A model generated the notes under the pieces. That model did not search any database and was not told where the DNA came from. It saw only the letters and a program-made list of their open reading frames with translations. Positions 8,206-16,436 of a stretch of DNA of 64,000 bases are shown here, piece by piece (within the stretch, counting starts at the first letter, position 1; each line of letters starts with the position of its first letter). A program made the position numbers and the translations under genes. Origin of the DNA: Cytobacillus dafuensis (GTDB lineage Bacteria; Bacillota; Bacilli; Bacillales; Cytobacillaceae); NCBI RefSeq assembly GCF_007995155.1, contig NZ_CP042593.1, positions 3,018,001-3,082,000 of the forward strand, read 5' to 3'.

Positions 8206-9343
8206 TTAGCACCCCGTATATTTCTGATTTTAATAGAATCTTTTGTGCCCAATAGTAATGAGGTTTGATTTCATTCATCTTATTGGAGAAACTACTTTTC
8301 ATTACACCAATGGTTCCATTCGCCTGATCAACAATGCTTTTAGCATCTAAATATTCTTCAAATGTCACTGTATATAAAGCCTGAACAGGTCTGATATGAG
8401 TCGGATGAATAATCGTTTTCCCAGTTAAACCGTTCGTTTTATCCATCACAATTTCCCTAATTAACCCGTCCATATGTTTATCGATTAATTTTGATCTATA
8501 TTGAATGCCATCCTGACCGTAACGTTCACGAAAAGGTGTTTGCCTTAATTGTGGCTTTAACATTCTTTCCTTTGAAAAGAAATATTCCCAAACAGGACCA
8601 GAGATAACATATGGGTGATCAGAACGTAGAAATATGTTGACGATATCTGAAATACAATCACGAATAACCGCAATATCATAAACGGTGGTATCAGAATTTC
8701 TTCGAATTCCATATAGCCCACAAAAATCAGTAGCACCAATTCGTATATTCAAGATAAAGTCTTCAAATTGATCAACAAGTTTTTTTATCGCCACAAGCTC
8801 ATTAAGTCTTGTTTCTTTTTCTATGACTTTTTTCGTTTCTAATATTGGTAAAGCATATAGTTTATACCCTTTATGATTAAGCGCTTGTATTTCCTGCAAT
8901 ACTAACCTGCCCTTTTCTGGACAAAACTTAGGAATAACGATGCCAGTTAACAGCTCCAAGCCTTTATCAATTCGTTTTTTTAATCGTACTAACTGGTCAT
9001 AGTCCCTAATACGAATAAAAATAAGAGGAAGATCGTTCTCATTTAAAAGACCTTTTTCCATATCTTCTTTTAAGTTATACAGTTCAGCTGCAAGTAGTGC
9101 CTCAGCTCTTTCTACTTCTTCATCTCCGATTGCATCTTCCAAGCAAATCACCATTGATGTCAACCCGGAATGTTTTTTTGAAAGTAAATCCTGATGAATA
9201 TTTGGTCTAGTAGCAGGCATATATAGTGTTGCTCCAAGTGCATACGATAGCATTTCTTTACTGGAATTCTTCGAAAATTCAGTTGGCTTTTTGTAGAAAA
9301 TCTCATCACAATCTACATCATGAAGATCTGCAAATAATCTCAT
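8132..9343 (-). CDS. HpcH/HpaI-type TIM-barrel C-C bond lyase of the Ter module
   Basis: 403 residues from MRLFADLHDVD; this start is chosen because GGAACGGTG precedes it, whereas an ATG 24 bp earlier has none. It resembles the citrate-lyase beta/HpcH aldolase superfamily: VICLEDAIGDEEVERAE carries the usual metal-ligand region, LTGIVIPKFCPEKG a barrel strand with Lys, and LNIRIGATDFCGLYGIRRN the CoA-lyase-like strand. It is first in a run with the PRTase, StiP-like and HAD genes and overlaps the PRTase gene by 74 bp. Predicted to make or break a C-C bond in the unknown Ter metabolite. Confidence 0.86.
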   Translation of the reverse strand: MRLFADLHDVDCDEIFYKKPTEFSKNSSKEMLSYALGATLYMPATRPNIHQDLLSKKHSGLTSMVICLEDAIGDEEVERAEALLAAELYNLKEDMEKGLLNENDLPLIFIRIRDYDQLVRLKKRIDKGLELLTGIVIPKFCPEKGRLVLQEIQALNHKGYKLYALPILETKKVIEKETRLNELVAIKKLVDQFEDFILNIRIGATDFCGLYGIRRNSDTTVYDIAVIRDCISDIVNIFLRSDHPYVISGPVWEYFFSKERMLKPQLRQTPFRERYGQDGIQYRSKLIDKHMDGLIREIVMDKTNGLTGKTIIHPTHIRPVQALYTVTFEEYLDAKSIVDQANGTIGVMKSSFSNKMNEIKPHYYWAQKILLKSEIYGVLNEDYTYIDLLTNEVYASSPQPVKS

Positions 9344-9426
9344 ACAATTACACCGTTCCTTAATCAATAATTATTTAAAATAGAAAAAGTTTAGAAAAAC
9401 TTAGCATTCGTAAACTTCCACTTAGC

Positions 9427-9464
9427 TAAAAAGAAAGGGAGCGGACTAATGTCTGTTCCCTTGG
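9427..9464 (-). terminator. Terminator or attenuator between terC and the lyase gene
   Basis: Minus-strand stem AAGGGA(A)C-GAC / GTC-G-TCCCTT followed by TTCTTTTT. The stem is imperfect, so partial read-through from terD-terC into the biosynthetic genes is likely. Confidence 0.65.
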
Positions 9465-9493
9465 TAAAAAATCATTTAATTTGATCGTTCTCT

Positions 9494-10261
9494 TTATTCA
9501 CCAGCAGCTTCTTTCTTCTTATTCATAAAGTGAACAACGAAAGTTGCTGCAAAAGTAACAAGTAATATGATGAAGAAATAAATATGTTCGATTTCGATTC
9601 CGAATACACCCAACAACATTTTTACAGCGATGATTAGAATAAGAATATACGCAGAAGTTTCAAGCTCAGGAACTCTATCGATTAGCTTTAAGAAAACACC
9701 GGCAACTCCACGCATCATCAAGACGCCGAGCATTCCTCCTAATAACAAGACCCAAACTTCCTCGCTGATACCAAAGGCTGCTAATACACTATCAACGGAA
9801 AATGCAATATCCATAAGCTCTACAGCTGCTACAGTTCCCCAGAAAGTACCGAAGAGGCGAATTAATAAGCCAGTTTTATTAATTCCTTCAGCTTCTTCTT
9901 CATCAGCATCAGCTTCCTTCTTCTTATCCATGAAATATTTAATTGAAAGCCATGCCAGGTAGCCCGCTCCTAAAATCTTAACCCACCATAATTTAATTAA
10001 ATATACACCGACACCAATCGCAATAAAACGGAATACATATGCTCCGAGCAAACCGTAGAACAGTGCTTTCTTGCGCTGTTTTTCCGGCAAATGTTTAACC
10101 ATAACTGCAAGGACTAGGGCATTATCCGCTGATAATAGTCCTTCCATTATGACAAGTGTTCCAATCAATCCCCAGCTTACAGGATCTGTTAAAACTTGTA
10201 CCCACATGTCCCAATCAAAAAATTGGGCATAGGTATTTATAATACCTTCAATAATCGTCAT
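9494..10261 (-). CDS. TerC-family integral membrane protein
   Basis: 255 residues with about seven to eight hydrophobic helices. Both family signatures are present: EGLLSADNALVLAV (about 41-54) and VELMDIAFSVDSVLAAFGI (about 147-165), whose acidic residues sit within membrane helices. B. subtilis relatives (YceF, YkoY) help manganese loading of exported proteins or Mn2+ efflux. GGAGG lies before the ATG. It follows terD by 75 bp and lies in the predicted sigma-W transcript. Substrate ion is inferred from family work. Confidence 0.93.
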   Translation of the reverse strand: MTIIEGIINTYAQFFDWDMWVQVLTDPVSWGLIGTLVIMEGLLSADNALVLAVMVKHLPEKQRKKALFYGLLGAYVFRFIAIGVGVYLIKLWWVKILGAGYLAWLSIKYFMDKKKEADADEEEAEGINKTGLLIRLFGTFWGTVAAVELMDIAFSVDSVLAAFGISEEVWVLLLGGMLGVLMMRGVAGVFLKLIDRVPELETSAYILILIIAVKMLLGVFGIEIEHIYFFIILLVTFAATFVVHFMNKKKEAAGE

Positions 10262-10312
10262 TCGTGAATGTTCCTCCTGAAAAAACGTGTCTTTTATTAT
10301 GTGCTAGAATTA

Positions 10313-10330
10313 AAAAGTCAAACGACTTTA
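10313..10330 (-). terminator. Short hairpin between terD and terC
   Basis: Minus-strand AAAGTC / GACTTT hairpin followed by TTTAATT. It is short (6 bp) and probably an attenuator that gives terD more transcript than terC. Confidence 0.4.
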
Positions 10331-10336
10331 TTCTTA

Positions 10337-10918
10337 TTAACCAACCTGCAAACCAAAATCTTTTGCTAATGCAGCTAAACCGCCTTGATATCCACTGCCA
10401 ATGGCACTAAATTTCCATTCTCCATTATGTCTATAGAGCTCACCAACAACAAGTGCAGTTTCAATTGAGAAGTCTTCTCCTAAATCATAGCGAATAAGCT
10501 CCTCACCAGTATCTTCACTTATTATACGGGCATATGCATTTGAAACTTGGCCAAAGTTTTGATTACGTGCTTCACCTTCGTGAATAGTAATAGTGAAAGA
10601 AATACGTTGAATATTAGAAGGGACATTTGCTAAGTTAATTTTAACTTGCTCATCATCTCCGTCTCCATCACCTGTACGGTTGTCACCTGTATGTACAACT
10701 GAACCATTACCACCATTTGTGTTGTTATAAAATACAAAGTCACTATCAGATATAACTTTTCCGTTATCCCCTAGTAAAAAAACAGAGGAGTCGAGATCAA
10801 AGTCATTTCCTCCATCATATTTATTAACATCCCAACCTAAACCTACGATAACTTTTGATAAACCAGGATTAGTTTTAGTTAAGTCTACTTTTTGTCCTTT
10901 TGATAAACTAACTGCCAT
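10337..10918 (-). CDS. TerD-family calcium-binding stress protein
   Basis: 193 residues, near-canonical Ter[31 protein letters not shown], then [16 protein letters not shown] and [17 protein letters not shown], the two acidic Ca2+-binding regions. It is the first gene after a sigma-W-type promoter and has GGAGG 8 nt before the ATG. The paralogue at 940-1551 shares the core but has an added Gly-rich stretch. TerD, TerC and TelA are thought to form a membrane-associated stress complex; the biochemical role is unsettled. Confidence 0.95.
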   Translation of the reverse strand: MAVSLSKGQKVDLTKTNPGLSKVIVGLGWDVNKYDGGNDFDLDSSVFLLGDNGKVISDSDFVFYNNTNGGNGSVVHTGDNRTGDGDGDDEQVKINLANVPSNIQRISFTITIHEGEARNQNFGQVSNAYARIISEDTGEELIRYDLGEDFSIETALVVGELYRHNGEWKFSAIGSGYQGGLAALAKDFGLQVG

Positions 10919-10953
10919 TTTTATTACCTCCGTTTAATAGAATACGTATTATT

Positions 10954-10979
10954 TACGATGTTGTTTTAAAAAGGTTTCA
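10954..10979 (-). promoter_or_regulatory. Sigma-W-type promoter of the Ter operon
   Basis: On the minus strand TGAAAC (10979-10974), a 16-bp spacer, then CGTA (10957-10954). This equals the B. subtilis sigma-W consensus TGAAAC-N16-CGTA and lies 36 bp before the terD start. Sigma-W controls envelope and antimicrobial-peptide stress genes, including the yce ter-type operon of B. subtilis. Confidence 0.8.
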
Positions 10980-10983
10980 TGAA

Positions 10984-11008
10984 AACCCAAAAAAATTTCT
11001 TCAATTTT
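10984..11008 (-). terminator. AT-only hairpin after ypjP
   Basis: Minus-strand AAAAAATT-GAAG-AAATTTTTTT directly follows the ypjP stop. It is a weak stem with a natural T-run, and plausibly terminates the aminotransferase-ypjP transcript. Confidence 0.5.
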
Positions 11009-11614
11009 TTAACTCATCCACTTTGGTGGAGTATTTTTATCCCAATAAATCGTACCAAGCTCGTGGTGTGCTTGAAATTGATCATGGTGGGTATGATAAT
11101 GGAAATTAAACCAGTAACCTTGTTGAGGAGGATGATCTTTTCTTACATGAAAACGAATGATATCATCGTTTGTTAATTCATTTTTGATATGAAATATTTT
11201 TTCTGAATTTCCTCCTTTTGGACTTTCAGAAACAGTTAAATACGCTAATTGTTCTTCAGGATACTGTGAAGCAACCGTTTGAATTGCCTTTTCAATATTT
11301 GGTAATATCACTTCAGAAAATTCATTTTCAATAACGGGTTTTATTTTAGAACCAAACTTTGTAAACGATTGTATTTCTGCTTCATGCAACATTTGTCTAA
11401 TAAAATCATCTTTACTAATATTTCCATCATCTTCAGAGATTGAAGATAAATTTTTTATCTCTGCCTTATTATTTGTAGGGGTTTCTATAATATCCCTTTT
11501 TGGTGACTTCTCTGCATTTGAATGATCATATAGAAAAGCTTGTGAAGGTGTAACTAAACCAAATGTCAAAATGGAAATCATAACGACAAATGATTTTCGA
11601 AGCCATTTTGGCAT
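11009..11614 (-). CDS. ypjP: YpjP-family secreted or membrane-anchored protein
   Basis: 201 residues. Residues 1-27 form a signal peptide or anchor (KSFVVMISILTFGLVTPSQA). The remainder is polar with a conserved C-terminal block: ENEFSEVILPNIEKAI, FHVRKDHPPQQGYWFNFHYH and HHELGTIYWDKNTPPKW. This overall pattern and length match Bacillus YpjP, whose function is unknown. AAGGAGGG lies 7 nt before the ATG. It follows the aminotransferase gene by 18 bp and is likely co-transcribed. Confidence 0.82.
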   Translation of the reverse strand: MPKWLRKSFVVMISILTFGLVTPSQAFLYDHSNAEKSPKRDIIETPTNNKAEIKNLSSISEDDGNISKDDFIRQMLHEAEIQSFTKFGSKIKPVIENEFSEVILPNIEKAIQTVASQYPEEQLAYLTVSESPKGGNSEKIFHIKNELTNDDIIRFHVRKDHPPQQGYWFNFHYHTHHDQFQAHHELGTIYWDKNTPPKWMS

Positions 11615-11632
11615 GTAAAATCCCTCCTTCTA

Positions 11633-12817
11633 CTACTTCTTAACTACGGATTTTAATATCCCTGACTTCTCTATGTTGTAAATCGCCTTTTTTAATTTTT
11701 CCTCAGACTGAACGAGTGCAATTCGAACAAAGCCTTCTCCCCAAGACCCGAATGCATTTCCTGGAGTAACAACCACATTCGCCTTCTTTATTAATTCAAT
11801 CGCAAAATCCTTTGATGTAAAGCCTTGAGGAATTTCTGCCCAAATAAACATTGAAGCCTTAGGTAAGCTAACCTGCCAGCCAATTTCTTGCAGCCCTTCT
11901 ACAAGAACATCCCTTCTGCCCTTATAAATAGCACGCAAGTCCTTTAAAAAATCAGATTCTTTTGTTAATGCCTTAGCGGCTGCTGCTTGTATTGGAAAAA
12001 ATACGCCATAATCAATATTCGATTTGAATTTTGAAAGCATCGAAATAATTGTAGGATTTCCTGCAGCATAAGCTATTCGACAGCCAGCCATATTAAAGCT
12101 TTTTGATAAGGAATTCATTTCGATCCCAACATCCATGGCCCCTTCAACAGATAGGAAGCTGATTGGTTTTTCTTCGTAATACAGCTCAGAATAGGCAAAA
12201 TCATGCAAAATAATGATATTATTTTTTCTCGCAAACTCAATTGCTTCTTCAAAAAATGCTTTCGATCCCATTACAGGAACAGGATTACCTGGAAAATTTA
12301 AAATCATTAATTTTGCCTTTTTAGAAATTTCCTCTGGGATGTCAGAAAAATCAGGGAGAAATTGATTCTCTGATTTTAAAGGCATTGGATATAAACAAGC
12401 TCCAGCCATATGTACCCCGGTTTCATAAGCTGTATATCCTGGATCCGGAACTAACACATAATCCCCAGGATTACATAGCACCATTGGTAAATGAACTAAT
12501 CCATCCTGAGACCCCATTAAAAGTAAAATTTCTTCTGCTGAGTTGAGCTTTACCCCAAAGCTTCGAGCATAATAAGAACTAACTGCTTGATGAAATTCAT
12601 CAGTTCCTTTTAATGAATAGCCGTATAAATTAGGGTTTAGCGATAATTCAGAAATCGTTTCAGTCACTATTGCAGGTGGAGGAGTATCAGGACTTCCCAC
12701 ACTTAAATCAACTACCTCTTCACCGGAAGTTAGCTTTAGTTTTTTATAATAGGCTAACTCAGAGAATATACTTTCCTGAAAAGAATTCATTCTGTCTGCC
12801 ATTGAGATCTTCATCAT
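11633..12817 (-). CDS. Class I/II PLP-dependent aminotransferase (LL-diaminopimelate aminotransferase-like)
   Basis: 394 residues, fold-type I aminotransferase. SNPD-type substrate loop (VGSPDTPPP), YGYSLKGTDEFHQAV, GSQDGLVHLPM, and ILNFPGNPVPVMGSKAFF, where family members usually have NPTG. ILHDFAYSELYYE holds the PLP-stacking Asp and Tyr; MNSLSKSFNMAGCRIAY holds the Schiff-base Lys; a C-terminal Arg is in GEGFVRIALV. It resembles the DapL/MtnE/PatA branch, but substrate cannot be read from sequence. The NPVPV in place of NPTGA is unusual. Start may be the first or second of two adjacent ATGs (12817 or 12814) after GAGGGA. Confidence 0.88.
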   Translation of the reverse strand: MMKISMADRMNSFQESIFSELAYYKKLKLTSGEEVVDLSVGSPDTPPPAIVTETISELSLNPNLYGYSLKGTDEFHQAVSSYYARSFGVKLNSAEEILLLMGSQDGLVHLPMVLCNPGDYVLVPDPGYTAYETGVHMAGACLYPMPLKSENQFLPDFSDIPEEISKKAKLMILNFPGNPVPVMGSKAFFEEAIEFARKNNIIILHDFAYSELYYEEKPISFLSVEGAMDVGIEMNSLSKSFNMAGCRIAYAAGNPTIISMLSKFKSNIDYGVFFPIQAAAAKALTKESDFLKDLRAIYKGRRDVLVEGLQEIGWQVSLPKASMFIWAEIPQGFTSKDFAIELIKKANVVVTPGNAFGSWGEGFVRIALVQSEEKLKKAIYNIEKSGILKSVVKK

Positions 12818-12972
12818 ACTTCCCTCACTATATACGGTATCAATGCTATTATTCTATTATACTTTCTTTTACGTAAAAATGGAAAAATGGTTTCGTTTTT
12901 TTAATAAAAATAAATAGATGATAAAAAAGACCTATTTTCATTTCACTGTTTACCAGTTAGTTGAATAGATTT

Positions 12973-13001
12973 TTGAATTTTGGGGAATAGTAAGATATAA
13001 A
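12973..13001 (+). promoter_or_regulatory. Sigma-A-like promoter for the 25-residue ORF
   Basis: TTGAAT (12973-12978), 17-bp spacer, TATAAA (12996-13001), about 44 bp before the small ORF start. Confidence 0.55.
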
Positions 13002-13044
13002 ATCCATATATCTTAATAAAGATCATTTGAAAGGGGTAATCTCA

Positions 13045-13122
13045 GTGGATTGGACAATTGTTATTGTAGTAATTTCCTTTATTATGCTCGGATATTTTGT
13101 TTATCTTACCATTGCGGATTAA
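13045..13122 (+). CDS. 25-residue single-helix membrane peptide
   Basis: A GTG-started ORF of 25 codons (starting MDWTIVIVVI, ending LTIAD). Almost the whole peptide is one hydrophobic helix with an acidic residue at each end. AAAGGGG lies 8 nt upstream, and a good sigma-A promoter precedes it. It resembles in form the tiny single-helix subunits of membrane complexes, but no family is recognised. Promoter plus Shine-Dalgarno plus membrane composition support translation. Confidence 0.6.
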   Translation: MDWTIVIVVISFIMLGYFVYLTIAD

Positions 13123-13147
13123 AAGAAAAAAATTGCTAAACTATAAT

Positions 13148-13352
13148 TTTATTTTAATGGGCGTGTTAAAGCTCAGTGTTGATAATGCTATTTTGTTGTT
13201 GATTGAAGCGGAAGGCGCGAGACTCCTGCGGGAGAAGCGAGTCAAAGGGAGACCCCGCAGGAGCATTAGAGACGAGGAGGCTTTCGGACCGCCCGCGGAA
13301 AGCGAGTGCCTGCAGCGGAAATCAACAGAAAAGTTTAACATATCTTATTAAT
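13148..13352. repeat. GC-rich Bacillaceae intergenic repeat, intact copy 1
   Basis: The ends run from GTGTTAAAGCTCAGTGTTGA to AATCAACAGAAAAGTTTAAC. Between the inner arms GTTGATT and AATCAAC is a GC-rich core (about 13200-13325) that contains the internal inverted repeat CTCCTGCGGG / CCCGCAGGAG. The same unit occurs reversed at 52461-52697, and core-less at 58796-58851. The outer ends form an imperfect inverted repeat, a MITE-like layout. Short ORFs inside it are artefacts. Confidence 0.85.
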
Positions 13353-13417
13353 AAATATCCCAAAGCAAAAAAGTTTGCGAGTACAAATACCCCTTTCTTT
13401 TTCTGCTTTGGGTCATA

Positions 13418-14191
13418 TTATTTCTTAATAACACCGAAATGAAACTTTGATGTTTTCCGTATCAACACTTCAAAATTATACATTTCAAACCGCGAACTCC
13501 GATAATGGTCTTTTAAAACTACACGTTCCTTTGCAACTCTTAATGCCTCTTCTATTAATTCATTAATTATGTCCTCATAAACAGCAAATCGGCTCAATGC
13601 CTTTATTCCATCAGATTCAAGAATTTTCTCTTCAAACATCGGGTCAAAATAAACACAATCAAAGCTTTTATCAGGAAGTCCTTTTAAATAGGATAAAGAG
13701 AGTCCATTTATTACATTGATTCTTCCCATCGCCTCGTTCATAGCTGGGATTCCCGATTCCCATGATGCTAAACCCTTTTCTACCATATAGGCAATAAAAG
13801 GATTTCCTTCAACGCCTGTTACTTTCCCTTCTTCTCCTACGACGAAGCTTGCAACAATACTATCTGATGCTAGTCCCAATGTACAATCAAGTAGAGTTTT
13901 TCCTGTTTGAAGACCTGCCGCTTCAATAAAAGGATCATGTTCTCCTTTAGAAATTCGTTTTATACGGAACATAGCGGAATTCGGATGAAAAAAGAACGGA
14001 TTCTTCTCACGATATGGGTATAGTTCAAGCCTTTCTTTCCCAACGACTATACAATCATCCTTCTCTAGTTCTTGAATACTTTCAACTGCTCGTTTTCTTC
14101 TTTCGATAAAACGGCTATTTAATTCCTTCGAGATATTGATTGCTTGAGCAGTCATTGTTTCATTTGTTCTACCTGCTGTTGTAATTATCAT
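13418..14191 (-). CDS. ypiP: YpiP-like class I SAM-dependent methyltransferase
   Basis: 257 residues from MIITTAGRTNE (a GTG nine bases earlier is also possible). SAM motif I is LLDCTLGLASDSIVAS (about 94-109), motif II VTGVEGNPFIAYMVEKG, and the catalytic-type motif CVYFDPMFEEKI (about 180-191) is a DPPY-like DPMF. It resembles the RsmJ-type SAM methyltransferases and B. subtilis YpiP, a putative RNA methyltransferase. It is monocistronic between a repeat element and the bacilliredoxin gene. Nucleic-acid substrate is inferred from the DPMF motif. Confidence 0.8.
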   Translation of the reverse strand: MIITTAGRTNETMTAQAINISKELNSRFIERRKRAVESIQELEKDDCIVVGKERLELYPYREKNPFFFHPNSAMFRIKRISKGEHDPFIEAAGLQTGKTLLDCTLGLASDSIVASFVVGEEGKVTGVEGNPFIAYMVEKGLASWESGIPAMNEAMGRINVINGLSLSYLKGLPDKSFDCVYFDPMFEEKILESDGIKALSRFAVYEDIINELIEEALRVAKERVVLKDHYRSSRFEMYNFEVLIRKTSKFHFGVIKK

Positions 14192-14220
14192 TTCGTTCAC
14201 CCGTATTTAAATTCTGGCAT

Positions 14221-14248
14221 AAAGAAAAGGACATCCTCCGATATCCTT
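14221..14248 (-). terminator. Terminator of the bacilliredoxin gene
   Basis: Minus strand AAGGATATC-GGAG-GATGTCCTT then TTCTTT. A GC-containing 9-bp stem with a T-run, 16 bp after the bacilliredoxin stop. Confidence 0.8.
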
Positions 14249-14263
14249 CTCCTTCTTTCATCG

Positions 14264-14698
14264 TTAGCAATTAGTTTCAAATGCTGCTAGCAGATTTTCC
14301 ATGATCCCTTCCATCGAATGATCTTCAATATCATGACGATGAATAAAGTGTACTACTTCCTTCCCTTTTAATAATGCCATAGAAGGGGAAGATGGTTCAT
14401 AGCCTTCAAAGTATTCTCTCATTTTTGCTGTTGCATCTTTTTCTTGTCCTGCAAACACTGTTACTAAATGATCAGGCTTATTATCCGTTCTCATCACTGC
14501 TTGCGTAGCCGCAGGACGTGCTAGACCAGCCGCACAGCCGCAAACAGAGTTAACAACGACAAGTGTAGTCCCTTCCACGTTTTCTATAAATTGTTCTACA
14601 TCTTCAGCAGTCAACAATTCATTAAAACCGGCTTGAACGAGTTCCTGTCTCATCGGCTTAACCATTTGTTTCATATATTCTTCATATGCCATTGACAT
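14264..14698 (-). CDS. brxA: Bacilliredoxin BrxA/YphP
   Basis: 144 residues from MSMAYEEYMKQ; AGGAGG 9 nt upstream fixes this start and excludes a 13-codon extension. The CGC redox motif is in VVVNSVCGCAAGLARPAA. The DUF1094/BrxA-BrxB fold is followed through to SMEGIMENLLAAFE. Bacilliredoxins remove bacillithiol from S-bacillithiolated proteins during oxidative and hypochlorite stress in Bacillus. It is monocistronic with its own terminator and lies next to cvfC/ypgR as in B. subtilis. Confidence 0.95.
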   Translation of the reverse strand: MSMAYEEYMKQMVKPMRQELVQAGFNELLTAEDVEQFIENVEGTTLVVVNSVCGCAAGLARPAATQAVMRTDNKPDHLVTVFAGQEKDATAKMREYFEGYEPSSPSMALLKGKEVVHFIHRHDIEDHSMEGIMENLLAAFETNC

Positions 14699-14790
14699 AT
14701 CAGTTCGCCTCCTGTAAATCATTTGCAAAGATAGCATACTATATTCTATGCCTTCCTAGCAAAGATCAATGATTTAATTATTAGTATTCA

Positions 14791-15918
14791 TTATTTTTTT
14801 CTTGATTCAGTCATTTGCTTCCAAACAGACCCTTTCGCTTCTTCACCTTGCTCAATTCTTTCAATCGCGAGTTTTATTTGCAGGCTAACCTCAAATTCCG
14901 GATCATTTTCAGCATCTTTAAGTGCAGACAACGCAGCCTCATCCCCCACTTCATAAAGGAACATTGCAGCACGCCAACGGACAAGCTTGCTATCATCCAT
15001 CAAGGCTTCTATCATGTAAGGCATTGCTTCCTTGAAGCCTAAATCTGATAAACAGTCTCCAGCTGTTCTCCTAACGGTTACGGTTTTATCCTTAAGGGCC
15101 AAATATAAAAGTGGAAGAACTTTACGGTCTTCAATCATGCCAAGATAAACGGTTGTAAGTCTTCTTATTGATGCCTTTTCATCATGCAGCGCTTTTTCTA
15201 AAACTGGTAGATCTTCAATCGCAGGATCATCCATTTGTTCTAATTTTTGATAGCGAATACGCCAATCTGGGTTATTCAAATCATCAAGTTCAACCTTTAT
15301 TCGCTTAAGCGCTTGCTTTTGTTGAACTTTTTCAGGGTTCTTCGCCTGATCAACAAGCATTTGTAGACGATCCTCAGGATATGCTGCTATGAGTTCCTCA
15401 ATAACATCTTGACCGACTTGCTCAAAATCACCATAACGTACGCCAGCCTCAACCCATTTACGTTCTAATACAACATTATCCGCTTTATCCTGCGCTTCTG
15501 ATAATGCTTTCAAGAAAGGAACAGGCACCCCAAAACGCCTTTCTTCTGTACCATCCGTAAGCTTTACTTGCATGGGTATAGCTTTATATATTTGAAGAAA
15601 AACTTTGATCTCACCAAAATGGTCACTCACCTCGGAGCGAGTTTCATTTTCCTCACCAGTATCTTCACCAAAAGCCATTCTTACCTGAGGCAAAATGTCT
15701 TTCCAGTCAAATTTAGCATTCCTTTCTACAGCTAAAAAGTCGGCTACATGATAAACACCTTTAACCCCATCTATATTTAGGATATCTTGAATTACCTTTG
15801 GCGCATCTTCACTTTTATCCATTTTATAATTATTGCTCTTCCCCATTGGAAGCTCTTCATCCAAAATAACCTTCATTGTATTCGGACTTGGAGTTGGTTC
15901 AATTGATTTTATTCTCAC
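14791..15918 (-). CDS. ypgR: CvfC/YpgR conserved virulence factor C-like HEAT-repeat protein
   Basis: 375 residues, GTG start after AAAGGG. Residues 1-85 form a NifU/Nfu N-terminal-like domain (PSPNTMKVILDEEL, VKGVYHVADFLAVERNAKFDW). The C-terminal half has HEAT-like repeats: DLPVLEKALHDEKASIRRLTTVYLG, VLPLLYLALKDKTVTVRRTAGDCL, AMPYMIEALMDDSKLVRWRAAMFL. This pattern matches Staphylococcus CvfC and Bacillus YpgR. Function is unknown beyond an effect on virulence regulation in S. aureus. Confidence 0.88.
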   Translation of the reverse strand: MRIKSIEPTPSPNTMKVILDEELPMGKSNNYKMDKSEDAPKVIQDILNIDGVKGVYHVADFLAVERNAKFDWKDILPQVRMAFGEDTGEENETRSEVSDHFGEIKVFLQIYKAIPMQVKLTDGTEERRFGVPVPFLKALSEAQDKADNVVLERKWVEAGVRYGDFEQVGQDVIEELIAAYPEDRLQMLVDQAKNPEKVQQKQALKRIKVELDDLNNPDWRIRYQKLEQMDDPAIEDLPVLEKALHDEKASIRRLTTVYLGMIEDRKVLPLLYLALKDKTVTVRRTAGDCLSDLGFKEAMPYMIEALMDDSKLVRWRAAMFLYEVGDEAALSALKDAENDPEFEVSLQIKLAIERIEQGEEAKGSVWKQMTESRKK

Positions 15919-16078
15919 GGTATATTCACCCTTTACACTATAATCAGCTTAGAAACCTAAACCTATTTTATCATATAGTAGTAAAAGAGAAGGAATTTGA
16001 AGCATTTTAACGTTCCTTTTGGAATATGAAACTCTTTACTTTGGCCAATAAAAAACTCACAAAAATAAGGAATAGATT

Positions 16079-16306
16079 TTATTGCATATTCGAGTCGTTT
16101 GCAAAGGTTAAATTCTGAGAAGCAAGGGCATTACGCAATTGTGCAATTGCCTTCGGACCCATTCCATGCAATTGCAAGACCTCGGCTTCCGTAACATTGG
16201 TTAACTGCATAAGACGAAAATAACCTGCCCCTTCAAGCGCCCTTCTTGCAGGCTTGGCCAACTCAGCAGGAAGATCACTTTCCATGCCATGATTGTTCTG
16301 TTTCAA
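16079..16306 (-). CDS. RNA polymerase alpha C-terminal domain-like small protein
   Basis: 75 residues. ELAKPARRALEGAGYFRLMQLTNVTEAEVLQLHGMGPKAIAQLRNAL matches the helix-hairpin-helix fold of the RNA polymerase alpha CTD (LSxRAxNALxxAGI...LxxxtexEllxixgfGxKSlxEI). It lacks the alpha N-terminal domain, so it is a free alpha-CTD-like DNA- or protein-binding module. GGAGG precedes the start. It sits alone between cvfC and the ABC-F gene. A regulatory role is plausible but unproven. Confidence 0.8.
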   Translation of the reverse strand: MKQNNHGMESDLPAELAKPARRALEGAGYFRLMQLTNVTEAEVLQLHGMGPKAIAQLRNALASQNLTFANDSNMQ

Positions 16307-16436
16307 CTTAACTCCTCCGTTTTATCGAAAAATGTTTTACTAGGCTTTGTTAATGAAGACTGCTTAACTTGCCCGTTTGATGAATAACACATTCCATAAA
16401 GGTAATCAGCTAATTTGAAAATTTTGTTATTCCTTT

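Noticed and set aside
13097-13442. Overlapping ORFs on both strands of 66-84 codons
   Set aside because: They are created by the GC-rich intergenic repeat; no ribosome site, and composition unlike real proteins.
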